From Tunturiibacter gelidiferens (GTDB lineage Bacteria > Acidobacteriota > Terriglobia > Terriglobales > Acidobacteriaceae): 64,000 bases of DNA. The position numbers and the translations under genes were made by a program. Below are positions 50,285-60,416 of this stretch, piece by piece. Below the pieces are notes generated by a model. That model had not been told where the DNA came from and did not search any database. It saw only the letters and a program-made list of their open reading frames with translations. Every line of letters starts with the position of its first letter. Within the stretch, counting starts at the first letter, position 1. The stretch covers positions 62,001-126,000 of the forward strand of contig NZ_JACHEB010000005.1 of the NCBI RefSeq assembly GCF_014201335.1, read 5' to 3'.

Positions 50285-50671
50285 GTAACTAATGAAGCAG
50301 TGCCCAATGCCTTGCGAGAGAACACAACCCTAGCCGGCCAACAGACTTAGCGGAGCGGCGACTCGGACCAGATTTTTTGGAAATTTATGTGTTCCACTCT
50401 GGCAAATGTCTGCGGGGAGTTGTAGAGTACCCTCCAAACACCGCAAGCCATAAATCTTCGCGATCAAAGGTGTTGAGGCACAACCGGATAGGGTGACTGC
50501 TCCGATCCGGAGAAGACAAGTGCCGCCAACTCGCGTATTTGCGAATCATGCGCGGTTCGTGGTAGATTCCCGGTTCTCAGCTATCAACTCATGTCAGTTC
50601 CTTTACTTGACTGGGCTTTGCATTCGCAGTGATCGGCGCCATAGATCTTCACGGTTCTTAGAAGGTGTCCA
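50285..50671. other. Intergenic region upstream of the 1054-aa secreted protein
   Basis: About 390 bases without a credible gene. A TTGACT hexamer near 50606 has no good -10 partner. GAAGG at 50661-50665 serves the next start codon. Nothing else is recognised. Confidence 0.4.
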
Positions 50672-50674
50672 GTG

Positions 50675-53600
50675 ATGAAGTCTCCGTTCTGTCTGTCACA
50701 CGTTCCTCTAGCGGCCGGGCTATATCTTTGTATTTGTTACATGATCCTCCCTTGCAATGTGGCCAAGGGCGCTTTATTGCCTGCCTCGGCGAACTCCCAG
50801 CCTCTCGCGACAAACTCCACGGCGATCCAAAAGGATAGTGTAATCATCCCCGGTCCTCTCCGATCTTTTCTCCGAATGGCCGGCGTCAGTCAAAAGGTCT
50901 CCAAAGATGATGTGCTGCCCTTGTTAGCTCGAAACGTCTACCTTCGTGGCTATCAGCAAAATACTCCAACCGAATTCCTGATATTGGTTGATCGCTACGT
51001 GGCCCAGGCGAGAGAACTTCAAGTTCTGGCCGGCTCAAGCAGCACGATTCGAGTAGCCGGCTGTGACGACGCGGGTACTCTGGTTCAAATTCTCGGTTAC
51101 CGACTGCGAGAGGGGTGTGGCCAGAAAAACTTCACGTTAGAGACCGCAAACCCGGAGAGAGCCTTTCTTACGATCGATTCAGGCTTTCCTCTGGTCGAGC
51201 TCGAGGAAGATCTCCAGAAGGGGATTCCCTTCACGTACCCGTATCCGGCATCTCGGGTTCCAGCCCTGTTCCATGAAGGCGATTGGGTTGGGCTCAGCCA
51301 AAACTCTAGGGCTAGGTCGGGAAGTCTCGTAGATGCGCTGTTGGGTGATCCTTCCGTAGCCCGGCTCTATTGGGCACTAGCTAAAACGGACGAACAGACA
51401 AGCAGCGCATTAAAAGACTCGCCAGGACTTAGGAAACTGCTTCCCTCTGCCAGCGTTTTGGACTTTTATGGGAGCCAGATATCTATTCGCTCTGGACAGG
51501 TCACAGTCCCCGGTGGAGCAGGTGCACAAGCTGGTTGGAAGGAACTAGTTGGCGCTAGTCCAGAGTCGCCTGGTGATTTCGTCACTAACTTGCTTGTGAG
51601 GGATAACGGCTGGCTCGCCGCCTACTTCGATGCCTTGTCGCGAGTTAGTCAGACTCAGCAAATGCATCTTACGGAACCTCCACGACTGAAAGAGCTTTAC
51701 AACGTCTTTTGGAAAGCAGCTTCTGGCACTAATGCCGTCAAGGGAGTCTTTCCCAGGGCGCCCGGTCTTCTTGTGCTATTCAACCGCGTTCAATGGGAGT
51801 CCAACGGTGAACCTCACGTGCCGGGAAACCTAGAGGTATGGAAGGAGATTCTCCTCCAAAAGTCCGACTCTAAAATTGTTCACAATTGGGTCAAACGTGC
51901 CCGGAGCTGGGATCGTCCGGAACAGTTGCTTGAAACGATGACCGCCCTTTCCTCGATGGACAGCGATAGCGGACCGCTCCAAATTTATCTCACGATGAGT
52001 GAATTAGACCGCGGACGACGGCCAGACAATCGTCTTTCGCCCGAAACAGTGAGACAGCTCGCCGATCGGTTTTCAAAGCTCAACAGCTGGTATCTGGTTT
52101 TCGCCGAGTTTCCAGCTTTGAACGATGCAGGCATCGGCCTCTTCGTGAATGCAGCGGACGTGATCGACAAGATTTCCAACCAAACTCTGCGCGGTAATGC
52201 CCTCGGAGCTTTTCAGGCGAACGTTGGACTTTGGCAGATCTTAGCCCGCCAAGGACAAATTCCAGAGAGCGAACTGAATACGTCGTGGCAAAAAGTAATC
52301 GAACCGTTCGCTACGATCTCTTCCTCCACCCAACTGTTCGATGACACGCGAAAATCCCTTCAGGAACTTCTGCAGGCCGCCGGGGCGAAGGCGGACTTCT
52401 CCCAAGAACAGCTCGTTGAGCTACTTGCAGGCCCGCATCAGGCAACCCCGGACGGTCAACGCGAACACGCCGCCTTAGCCGCGAGGATCAACTCGGTTTT
52501 GGAAGACCAGCGTCTGGTTTCCCTTGACACGCTATTTTCCCTTAGTGATGGCCTCAAACAAGTTGCTGATGGGAAAGGCAATGGTGACGCCCTGCTTCCA
52601 CTTGCAGCCGAGCTCCACGAATTCGACCTGCCGCGCCCTATCTTTACTAATAGCGAGAAAATCAGTTGGGCACCTCCAAACTACACTGCTCATCACGCGG
52701 AACTGCAGGTACGAACAGATTTGACGAAAGTCATCAAGGAGCATGCTTCGCCCGCACAGCTTGAAACAGCTCGTGGCCAGCTCACTCCATTTCTGCGGGA
52801 CACGCTGGTCGGTTTGAACTATGCCTACTATGAACCTCCCGGCGCGCAAATGCTTCACCATAATCCGCTCTTTGTTCGATCGCATGACTTTCTTGGCCTT
52901 TCAATCCAGAGTCCGAACCGCCTCTGGAGCGCCCCTATGTTGTTGGGCATCGGAGCGCCCGCTGGCGGCGGAGCCTATCTAGTCGGATCGCTGGTAGATC
53001 TCTCTTACGCACTCGCAACAACAGAGCAGGACTTTCTTTCTCCAGAAAACGTTCAAGCTCTAATCTGGAAGGACTTAGTGCCAGAGCTTTTGGTAGGCGC
53101 CACGCTTCCGCGTTGGTGGACCGTCACTCCCGTAGAACTTCATGCGGTCACTCTTTATCAGAGATCTGGAGAAGAGTTGTTAACAGCGTCTGTGGGGAAC
53201 CCACAACTCAGGGAAAAAGTGACCGCAATCTTGTCTGATCGGTTGACCTCGCAACGGCTGGGACGAGTTCAACAATCCCTCCTACGTCCTGAAGATCTGG
53301 CTGCGATGCTCCCGCGAATGACCCCGTCCGAGACGTCTTATCTCGCGGCCGAGTACGGCAATAGATTTCCGGACGAAAATGTCTCGTGGGGGCCCGCAAG
53401 TCAACAACTCCGGGAACTCCAACGGAGTTATCCGGATGAAGTAAATTGGGGGCGTCTCTCGAAAGACTTCGGTGTACCTCATCCGACGTTGGCCAGAACG
53501 AACGCCTGCCAACTGCTGAATGTAAAGCCGTTTCCTTTCTTTGGATCTTATTCAAGCCGCCTGTTCGGTGAGTCTTGGGAGTCCAGCAATTTATATTGGG

Positions 53601-53839
53601 CTCGCCTTGCCGATGAGATGGGTTATTCCCCTGTAGCTCTGAACAGCCTTGTTCCCGAGCTTAGTCGTCGGGCAGTCACAAAGATCTTCGCGACAGAGCC
53701 TGACGATTGGCCGGCAATTCTTCGTGCTATTCAAGAAACTGGAGAGGAATTTCGACAGGGCAAAACTGCGGGGTTACCCGGGGTCAAAGTCACTTCGACT
53801 ATGTCAGTGCCGTCTGGAAACGATGCGAACACACGTTAG
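50675..53839 (+). CDS. Large exported protein of unknown function
   Basis: ATG 50675 is chosen because GAAGG lies nine bases upstream; GTG 50672 is an alternative. The 1054-aa protein has a signal-like N-terminus (MKSPFCLSHVPLAAGLYLCI, then MILPCNVAKG) and otherwise soluble, helix-rich sequence without a domain I recognise. Recurring landmarks are PLLARNVYLRGYQ, ALLGDPSVARLYWALAK, WESNGEPHVPGNLEVWKEIL and LLGIGAPAGGGAYLVGSL. Its stop codon lies inside the ribosome site of the VWFA gene that follows, so the two products are made together and may form one exterior complex. Base composition is less GC-biased than in the first 30 kb. Confidence 0.72.
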   Translation: MKSPFCLSHVPLAAGLYLCICYMILPCNVAKGALLPASANSQPLATNSTAIQKDSVIIPGPLRSFLRMAGVSQKVSKDDVLPLLARNVYLRGYQQNTPTEFLILVDRYVAQARELQVLAGSSSTIRVAGCDDAGTLVQILGYRLREGCGQKNFTLETANPERAFLTIDSGFPLVELEEDLQKGIPFTYPYPASRVPALFHEGDWVGLSQNSRARSGSLVDALLGDPSVARLYWALAKTDEQTSSALKDSPGLRKLLPSASVLDFYGSQISIRSGQVTVPGGAGAQAGWKELVGASPESPGDFVTNLLVRDNGWLAAYFDALSRVSQTQQMHLTEPPRLKELYNVFWKAASGTNAVKGVFPRAPGLLVLFNRVQWESNGEPHVPGNLEVWKEILLQKSDSKIVHNWVKRARSWDRPEQLLETMTALSSMDSDSGPLQIYLTMSELDRGRRPDNRLSPETVRQLADRFSKLNSWYLVFAEFPALNDAGIGLFVNAADVIDKISNQTLRGNALGAFQANVGLWQILARQGQIPESELNTSWQKVIEPFATISSSTQLFDDTRKSLQELLQAAGAKADFSQEQLVELLAGPHQATPDGQREHAALAARINSVLEDQRLVSLDTLFSLSDGLKQVADGKGNGDALLPLAAELHEFDLPRPIFTNSEKISWAPPNYTAHHAELQVRTDLTKVIKEHASPAQLETARGQLTPFLRDTLVGLNYAYYEPPGAQMLHHNPLFVRSHDFLGLSIQSPNRLWSAPMLLGIGAPAGGGAYLVGSLVDLSYALATTEQDFLSPENVQALIWKDLVPELLVGATLPRWWTVTPVELHAVTLYQRSGEELLTASVGNPQLREKVTAILSDRLTSQRLGRVQQSLLRPEDLAAMLPRMTPSETSYLAAEYGNRFPDENVSWGPASQQLRELQRSYPDEVNWGRLSKDFGVPHPTLARTNACQLLNVKPFPFFGSYSSRLFGESWESSNLYWARLADEMGYSPVALNSLVPELSRRAVTKIFATEPDDWPAILRAIQETGEEFRQGKTAGLPGVKVTSTMSVPSGNDANTR

Positions 53840-53849
53840 GAGGATTAAG

Positions 53850-54905
53850 GTGAAGAGAAATTTTCTGCTTCTTTGGTTAATTTCGTTCCCTTTCTGCGGG
53901 GGCGGCTTCAGTACGGCCCAGAATGATACTTCGCGCATTCGCGTAAGCGTCGTCTTGGTACAGCTGAATGTCGCAGTAACTGACGGAAAAGGAAACTACG
54001 TTAGCGGTCTCGGTCCAGAAGACTTCTCTATCACCGAGGACAAAATTCCCGAAAAGGCAGCCACATTTGAGGAAGGGAACGAACCGACCCGGCGATTGAT
54101 AGACGTTCCTCCATCGAGTGGTCATTCGTCCGTCCAGAACGTAGTGTCGAAGCCCGGTGACGATCAAGCGAAGATGCCAGATCTGTGGGCCTCCGGTGCC
54201 AACGTCTTTATTCTGTTCGACACGAGCAACTATATGTACCGCGGATTTGTATTCGCCCAGGACTCTATCGCCGATTTCATCCGATCGTTGGAAGGCGTCA
54301 GCAAGGTTGCGCTCTACTCATACAGCCGTGACCTCTCCAGGGTATCCTCGCTCACCTCCGATCGGTCGCAGGTATTACGTGGCGTGCGCAACACAGTTGC
54401 CGGTGATGACGCTGCACTCTATAACAGTCTTTTGCTGACCGTTAAGGATGCCGCTCGGTTGACGGGAAAGAAAGCCATCGTTGTCTTTTCTAACGGCCCC
54501 GACAACGCAAGCCTAGTTCCCCCGGAGGATGTGGCAGAGTTAGCTCAGTCCACCGGAACAATTATTTACATGATCAGTACTCAACAGGCTGAAGATGAGC
54601 CTGTATCGACTGCCGTCTTTGAGCGAATGAGTAAGGTGACTGGTGGCAAAGCCTATTTTTCGAAGAGCTGGCGAGATGAGAAGCAGGCATTTTCCTCTAT
54701 CCGGGATGACTTGGCCCACCTTTACACCCTTAGCTACTACCCGCAGCCAAACCCCAATCGAGGCTGGCGCACTATCACGGTGAAGCTTGTAGGAAAGAAT
54801 CTGCAAAAATATCACATCCGGACTCGGGACGGATATCGCCTTCTCCAGCAGACGCAGGCCGCGGACAATTTACCGCTACCTGGCCCTGATGCTGTTTCGC
54901 AATGA
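53850..54905 (+). CDS. Secreted VWFA-domain protein coupled to the 1054-aa protein
   Basis: The start is GTG 53850, with AGGAGGA (53838-53844) overlapping the stop of the gene before it. The 351-aa product has a signal peptide (KRNFLLLWLISFPFCGGGFS), a beta domain (VVLVQLNVAVTDGKGNYVSG, FSITEDKIPEKAATF) and a VWA domain. The metal site reads DTSNYMY rather than DxSxS, so the third MIDAS ligand is replaced. DDAALYNSLLLTV and VVFSNGPDNASL mark later strands. It is the same architecture as the protein at 29278-30459 but with a much shorter linker. Partner of the upstream protein by inference. Confidence 0.86.
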   Translation: MKRNFLLLWLISFPFCGGGFSTAQNDTSRIRVSVVLVQLNVAVTDGKGNYVSGLGPEDFSITEDKIPEKAATFEEGNEPTRRLIDVPPSSGHSSVQNVVSKPGDDQAKMPDLWASGANVFILFDTSNYMYRGFVFAQDSIADFIRSLEGVSKVALYSYSRDLSRVSSLTSDRSQVLRGVRNTVAGDDAALYNSLLLTVKDAARLTGKKAIVVFSNGPDNASLVPPEDVAELAQSTGTIIYMISTQQAEDEPVSTAVFERMSKVTGGKAYFSKSWRDEKQAFSSIRDDLAHLYTLSYYPQPNPNRGWRTITVKLVGKNLQKYHIRTRDGYRLLQQTQAADNLPLPGPDAVSQ

Positions 54906-54951
54906 TCCCACGGGAAGGCAGATTGTGCGTCACAAGGCGACATACTTTCAA

Positions 54952-56240
54952 CTATGAAGGACCTGTGAACTGCTTATCTGCGGTCATTTGATTTCGGCGG
55001 ACCAGCCACAAAGCGATCCCTAGAACTGCCCAAGCAGTCCCCGCCCATCGTGCGGTTGGGCCAAGATTCAGCCACAGGAAGAAGCACACTACGAAGCCAG
55101 AACCGGAGAGAAGTATGGGCAGCCACGGTTTGAGTCCTTCGTACGCCACGCCAGAACTGCTGAAGCAGCGTTGACACCCATGAAGGCCAGAAGCGCGCCA
55201 TAATTCAACAGCTCTGTATCGAGACCCGATCAGCACACTTACCCCGATCAACAGAAGATTGTTTTGAGGAATTCGGCGGACCGGGTTAAGCGTCCCAAAG
55301 AATCTGCGCGGCAAGGCTCCGTTCTGACCCATGGCAAACAAGAGTCTCGCTGTTCCCAGCTGCGACGCCATGCCTGACTCGATGGTAGCGATCAACAGGG
55401 CACCGTTCATCAAAACAAAGAGGAAAGTTCCGCCAGCGCGCTGTGCGACTGCCACATAGGCTGTATCAAGATCAGGGAAAGCAGCCCCACGCGGCCACAT
55501 AAGTTGCGCCAAGTCCACTTCAACAGATCCAAGTAGACCTTTGATCAGACAAGTAAGAATGATCGCGCGCGGAATAGTACGCGCGGGATCCTGAGCCTCA
55601 TCACTCAGGGTCGATATGCCGTCAAAGCCGATATAGGTGAGTACCGCGATCGAGGTTCCGCGAACACAGCGGGCGCGGAGAAGGTAGGATCGAGATAGAA
55701 CGCGGACGAACTCACGTGCAAATGAAAGATGTACCGTAGGGCAGCGAACAAGAAGAGTGCAATCAAGATTCCAAGACCAGCAGCAACCGCGGAATTGATG
55801 CGCGCCGAAGTTTCGACGCCGCGAAGGCTGAGCGCGGTGAACAAAGCCGCGAAGAGGAACACCCACGCGACGCAACGAACCTCGGGGACGAAGTTCATCG
55901 CAGCCTTGCTGCACCAGATCGTACAGATAAGCGGATTGAGGATGTAGTCCATGCACCAGCCAGTCATATACCCGAGACCGGGATGCAACTCTTCGCTCAC
56001 ATACGTGAACGCTGAGCCGCCTTTCGGATGGGCGCGTGCCATTCGACCGTAGCTATAAGCGGTGAAATAGCATAGCAATAAGCGCAAAGACAATGGCCAT
56101 CAGGACATGGCCGCGCGACTCCTGATAAATCACTCCGAACACCGGCATTGGCGCGGTCGGTTGTATTAGGACGATCCCGTAAAGAATGAGGTCGCGATAC
56201 CGCAGGCTGCGCTTGAGCGTGACCCCTTGTCCATCATCCA
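54952..56240 (-). pseudogene. Decayed APC amino acid permease with several frameshifts
   Basis: Permease sequence is recoverable only by switching frames: LRYRDLILYGIVLIQPTAPM to AMLF; then TAYSYGRMARAHPKGGSAFTY to FSAPAVFA; then GTSIAVLTYIGFDGISTLSD to VSVLIG; then LDTELLNYGALLAFMGVN; then GLKPWLPILLSGSGFVVC. The breaks fall near 56066, 55656, 55226 and 55145. No in-frame start codon is seen at the 5' end. The parental protein would be a 12-helix transporter of the APC group. It lies directly downstream of the GH2 gene in the same direction, so it may once have taken up that enzyme's product or an unrelated amine. Confidence 0.82.
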
Positions 56241-56280
56241 GCTTGGTAGGTATTCGGCCCTCTCTTTATCACTCCGAAGC

Positions 56281-58992
56281 CTACTTAATTGGCCTTGAAG
56301 GGATGGTGACCGCAGTGGTGTTCCATCCCTCGATCTTCACTTTCCACTCTGCAACTTCCTTGGGGCTCGCGCTTGCAACCGTATCTGATGGGATAGACGC
56401 TGTCAGTTCGCGTTCTTCGCCTGGCATCAGTTCAATGTAATTATCCGTCCATATTGTCTGTGGGAGCTTCGCCCCGTGCTGATCCTCCAACTCGGCGGCG
56501 ATTTGGAACGCCAGTGCCTTCGATGGATTGGAGAGACTCACATGAATGAGATTGCCTGAGGTGTGCGCGGTCGCTGCAATGTGTGCCGCAGGCAGGGTAC
56601 CGAGCGTGGTCATATCTTCGAACGTCTTAGCTGGCGTATGGGTATAGTCCGTCTTTGCCCAGTCGAACTCTGTCAATTTGCCCGGCACCCAGTAGAAGTT
56701 TCTGCTCACAATCGCGCTTTTTGCGTTTTTCAACTCGAGCTGGACGAAGTAGGTGCCCGACTCCGGCTGAAAGATCTCCTGCGGAATGTCGATCGCCTTT
56801 ACCGCGCTGTCAGGGCCAGCATCGACACTGCTTGATTTAGTGAAGAGCTCCCTTAATCCAAGATCGTACACGTGGACAACTGCAGTCAGTCCGGGCGATG
56901 CCACAAAGACGCTATTGACGACATAAACGCTATGATCGTCGTAGGAATACTGGACATGCAGCAGCTCGCAAGCCTTTTTTGTCCCATAGTAACCGCCGCC
57001 TGCGTCCAGATAATAGTCATAGAGATGCCAAATGCTCGAAGGCCACGCATTATTGAGCATCCACTGGATTACGCCGGTGGAGGTGTACTTATTGCGGCCA
57101 TAGGCTTCAAACATAGCGCGCTCTCCGTCGAAGGCCATCGATTGCGCAACCTGGTTATACCTCTCCTGCGTTTGAGCCTCGCCATAGGTCGCATTCATGG
57201 CGTCGTTAAACGCATTAAGATTCTGAAATCCTTCACCGCCTGCGTGATATCCCCAAACCGCATCGCGAGGCCACTGGTGGTCGGCCGGCAACATCTTCTT
57301 TAGGCTCTCCAGCGATGGAATCGCGGGACCGGGACTAGTCTCGGTGTTGAATCCATGGGCTCCCCCATAGTGAGAATCGACGAGCCAGTAGGATGGCGCG
57401 ACAAAATCATATGGTCCAGTCATCTTCACGCCACTCTGGCCGGTTACAGTGGTCGGCGTCGCCGTCGCAGAGGACAGGATGGCATTCGGCCAGTAGTTCT
57501 CCGCGAGCACTTTCAGATAGGCGGACTCCACGTCGGCTGGAGGAGGGTTGTCACTGCCATTGAGCCATGCGATCAGGCTCGGATGGCTGCGAATCCGTCG
57601 TATTTGTGATCTCAGTGAAGCGGTGGCAACGTCCAAAGTCTCTGGCGTCCACTTATTCCAGTGTTCCCAATGGTCGCAGCAGCACCATCCTGCCATCACC
57701 ATCATGCCCTGCTCATCTGCGAGACGGAAGAATTCATCCGTCTCCATCTTGCCCTCAAGTCGAATCGTGTTCAGGTGCATATCATGCACCATGTGAAACT
57801 CGTCAGCCAGTCGTTCAGGCTGCTGGCGCAGAAGCATGTCCTGTGTCCATCCGGCACCGCGTATCAGAATCGGATGTTGGTTGACACGAAATAAGCGGTA
57901 ACCTTTTGCCGTAAGTTCTGACGTGACTTCTCGAATACCGAAACGAATGCTTTGCTCATCTGAAACAGAGCCGTCCTGAACAAATCGGAGCGTTAATGTT
58001 TCCAGCGGATGCGCGCCTACATCGGCCGGCCACCATACTCTTGGGCTCGTGATCCGTAGCTGTGAAAAATTCTCCGGTGCGAAAGTAATCGTCTTCGTTT
58101 CGCCGGCATCCAGCATCACAGGTTGCGAAATAACTATGCCTGCTGCGGTACCCTCGAGTCGCCCTTTTGTCGGATGATCGGTTGTGTTGCTGACCTCCGC
58201 GCGAACGGTGAGCTCTGCCGCCTTCAGGGACTCATCGGGGAAATGGGTCGTCGCCATCGGCGATCGAACTACGACCGGGCCGCTCGTTATTAGCGTGACA
58301 GGTCCCCAAAGCCCCATATCTTTGTCCGGAGGGCAGGGGTTCCAGTCCACCCAGTTGATGCCAAGATCCGTCGGAGTTGGCGCGAAGGTCTCGACGGCAA
58401 GCACGTTCTCTTTGCCAGGCCTCAGCGCTTTCGTGACGTTGAATTCATAAGTACGGTAAGCGCCCTGCACCTGTGTCGAGTCCGCAATCTTCTGACCGTT
58501 CAACCAAACGTCCGCCCGGTATTTGATGCCGCCGAAGCGAATCCAAAAGGTCTTTCCGCGTTCCATAGCGGAGACGCTAAAAGCCTTCCGATACCACCAG
58601 CCGCAGCGATAAGGACTGTCGGCGGGCATGTCGAGATTGGAGAAGTTCTCCCCCTGCGGATAAGACGTGCCCGGAATCGAACGCAGGTTCGTACCAACGA
58701 AGATATCTTTGAATTCGCCCGCAGCAACCTGCACCGCAAGAACGGTTGCTGGAACAGTCGCGCTATACCAACCCTCGGTCTGCGCACTAGGGGTAGAGAG
58801 CTTCGCTCCATCGCCGTGGATTTTGCAATCGGACTGAACTGTCCAACCGGACTTGAGCGGCATGCTGCTGGTCAATGACGAATCGGCCGCACCAAATGCG
58901 GGCGCTGCGTACATATTGACGAGCCACAAAAGCGCCAGGAGAAGAGATCCCCGCAGGGACAAGTATTTTACGGATTGCTTATACAGAATCAT
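56281..58992 (-). CDS. Exported glycoside hydrolase family 2, exo-beta-D-glucosaminidase-like
   Basis: ATG 58992 is preferred (GGAGG upstream) to TTG 59022. The roughly 903-aa protein has a signal peptide (LLLALLWLVNMYAAPAFGA), an N-terminal jelly-roll (WWYRKAFSVS, IRFGGIKYRADVWLNGQKIA), immunoglobulin-like domains and a TIM barrel. AWLNGSDNPPPADVE and FNTETSPGPAIPSLESL hold the likely acid Asp and nucleophile Glu in the arrangement of CsxA-type exo-glucosaminidases, rather than beta-galactosidases. Expected substrate: terminal beta-D-glucosamine of chitosan oligomers, or beta-mannosides. The LacI gene is immediately upstream on the same strand. Confidence 0.87.
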   Translation of the reverse strand: MILYKQSVKYLSLRGSLLLALLWLVNMYAAPAFGAADSSLTSSMPLKSGWTVQSDCKIHGDGAKLSTPSAQTEGWYSATVPATVLAVQVAAGEFKDIFVGTNLRSIPGTSYPQGENFSNLDMPADSPYRCGWWYRKAFSVSAMERGKTFWIRFGGIKYRADVWLNGQKIADSTQVQGAYRTYEFNVTKALRPGKENVLAVETFAPTPTDLGINWVDWNPCPPDKDMGLWGPVTLITSGPVVVRSPMATTHFPDESLKAAELTVRAEVSNTTDHPTKGRLEGTAAGIVISQPVMLDAGETKTITFAPENFSQLRITSPRVWWPADVGAHPLETLTLRFVQDGSVSDEQSIRFGIREVTSELTAKGYRLFRVNQHPILIRGAGWTQDMLLRQQPERLADEFHMVHDMHLNTIRLEGKMETDEFFRLADEQGMMVMAGWCCCDHWEHWNKWTPETLDVATASLRSQIRRIRSHPSLIAWLNGSDNPPPADVESAYLKVLAENYWPNAILSSATATPTTVTGQSGVKMTGPYDFVAPSYWLVDSHYGGAHGFNTETSPGPAIPSLESLKKMLPADHQWPRDAVWGYHAGGEGFQNLNAFNDAMNATYGEAQTQERYNQVAQSMAFDGERAMFEAYGRNKYTSTGVIQWMLNNAWPSSIWHLYDYYLDAGGGYYGTKKACELLHVQYSYDDHSVYVVNSVFVASPGLTAVVHVYDLGLRELFTKSSSVDAGPDSAVKAIDIPQEIFQPESGTYFVQLELKNAKSAIVSRNFYWVPGKLTEFDWAKTDYTHTPAKTFEDMTTLGTLPAAHIAATAHTSGNLIHVSLSNPSKALAFQIAAELEDQHGAKLPQTIWTDNYIELMPGEERELTASIPSDTVASASPKEVAEWKVKIEGWNTTAVTIPSRPIK

Positions 58993-59222
58993 CGACTTTG
59001 AACCCTCCAGAGCCCGTTCCAATCATGTACCAAGTGCCATGCGCTTTTTCTGGACGCCGCGCCGTGCCAAATCCCTCATGAGTCTTGGACGATAAAACCA
59101 CTCGTCGAATAAAGGTATTACAACGATTGAATAAATGAATACGAGTAGCTAAGATTATTTCCAGTTGAATGTCAATAAAAACCTTTAGTTTCGAAGGTTG
59201 GTAGCCGAGTTTGTCAGATTCG

Positions 59223-60302
59223 CTACTTGCGTTGTCTGCCCGTCGACTCGCGCACGGTAACGGTTGGCACCAATCGCGTGTGGCCGTCGTTACCGGCGGC
59301 TTGCGCGTCTTCGCCGAGCGCATCGATTCCACGCAGTACACGCTGCGCAGCAATTCGGCCCATCTCTTCCATGGGCTGCTGCACCGTCGTCAGCCCCGGG
59401 CTGAAGAGCGCCGCATGAGGAACGTCGTCGAAGCCGATAACGGAACACTGCTCGGGTACTCCGACTCCCTGCTCACGCAATGTTCGCACCACTCCAAACG
59501 CGGTCAGGTCATCGAAGGCTGCGATCGCCGAAAATGATTTACCCGTCGCAAGCAATTGGTTAGTGAGTCGACAGCCCTCATAAAACCCGGAGAGAGGATC
59601 CAATGCATTCGGCAGGTCGACGATCAGCTGGGGCTCGATCTTCAATCCAACCTCCTGCGCAAATCGCATCATGCCATCGAAACGCTCGCTGCTGTCCTCC
59701 AACTTCATCGGACCGCGCACGAATGCAATCTTGCGATGACCCAGCTTGTACAGGTGTTGCAGTGCAGCATACCCGCCCGCCTCGTTGTCAACCATCACCG
59801 AACTCATAGAGCCAATCGGTATCGACCGTCCCACCATCACCATAGGAATGTGTTCTCGCTCGAGTTCGCCAAGCATTTCGATATCAACGAACAGCCAGTT
59901 GGCAACGATGATCAAGGCTTCGAGCCTGCGCTCAAGCATCATCTCAAGATAGCGCTCGAACTGCTTCGGTTCGTTATGCGCATCCATGATGATCGGCAGG
60001 TAACCGGTAGGCTGTAGCGTCTTGTGGATGCCTTTGAGAATGAGCGTGCAGAAGGGGTCCGAGATATCGAACACCATGATGCCGATGGTCAGGCTTCTGC
60101 GTCGACGAAGTGAACGCGCGAATGCGTCCGGGCGGTAACCGAGCCGCTTCGAGGTTTCCTTGATTAGGAGCTTCGTGTTGGCCGCTACATACCGGGAGAG
60201 CGGCGCTTCGTTGAGAACGATTGACACGGTGGAGGAGGAAAATCCGGACTCGCGCGCTACATCGGCAAGCGTGATTCTTCCAGAGTTCAAGGTTTTACGC
60301 AT
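59223..60302 (-). CDS. LacI family transcriptional regulator
   Basis: The 359-aa protein has an N-terminal helix-turn-helix (ITLADVARESGFSSSTVSIVLNE, residues about 10-32), the hinge helix region GYRPDAFARSLRRRRS, and a periplasmic-binding-protein-like effector domain (IGIMVFDISDPFCTLILKGI, VMVGRSIPIGSMSSVMVDNEAGG, FSAIAAFDDLTAFGVVRTL, QCSVIGFDDVPHAALFSPGLTTV). It probably represses the neighbouring GH2 gene 201 bases away and perhaps the TonB receptor, with a sugar as inducer. Operators were not identified. Confidence 0.93.
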   Translation of the reverse strand: MRKTLNSGRITLADVARESGFSSSTVSIVLNEAPLSRYVAANTKLLIKETSKRLGYRPDAFARSLRRRRSLTIGIMVFDISDPFCTLILKGIHKTLQPTGYLPIIMDAHNEPKQFERYLEMMLERRLEALIIVANWLFVDIEMLGELEREHIPMVMVGRSIPIGSMSSVMVDNEAGGYAALQHLYKLGHRKIAFVRGPMKLEDSSERFDGMMRFAQEVGLKIEPQLIVDLPNALDPLSGFYEGCRLTNQLLATGKSFSAIAAFDDLTAFGVVRTLREQGVGVPEQCSVIGFDDVPHAALFSPGLTTVQQPMEEMGRIAAQRVLRGIDALGEDAQAAGNDGHTRLVPTVTVRESTGRQRK

Positions 60303-60416
60303 AAACTAATGAGCCGTTACGATAAGATGCTGAAGTTATAGCACACTCTTCCCGGTAGCACTCACCTGCCGATCTCAAGGTGAGGACCCTCCACGCATTG
60401 CCCAAGCCTAACTACA

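Noticed and set aside
59155..59180. TTGACA on the minus strand upstream of the GH2 gene as promoter
   Set aside because: The -35 is perfect (59170-59175), but no acceptable -10 lies 16-18 bases downstream; not listed as a promoter.
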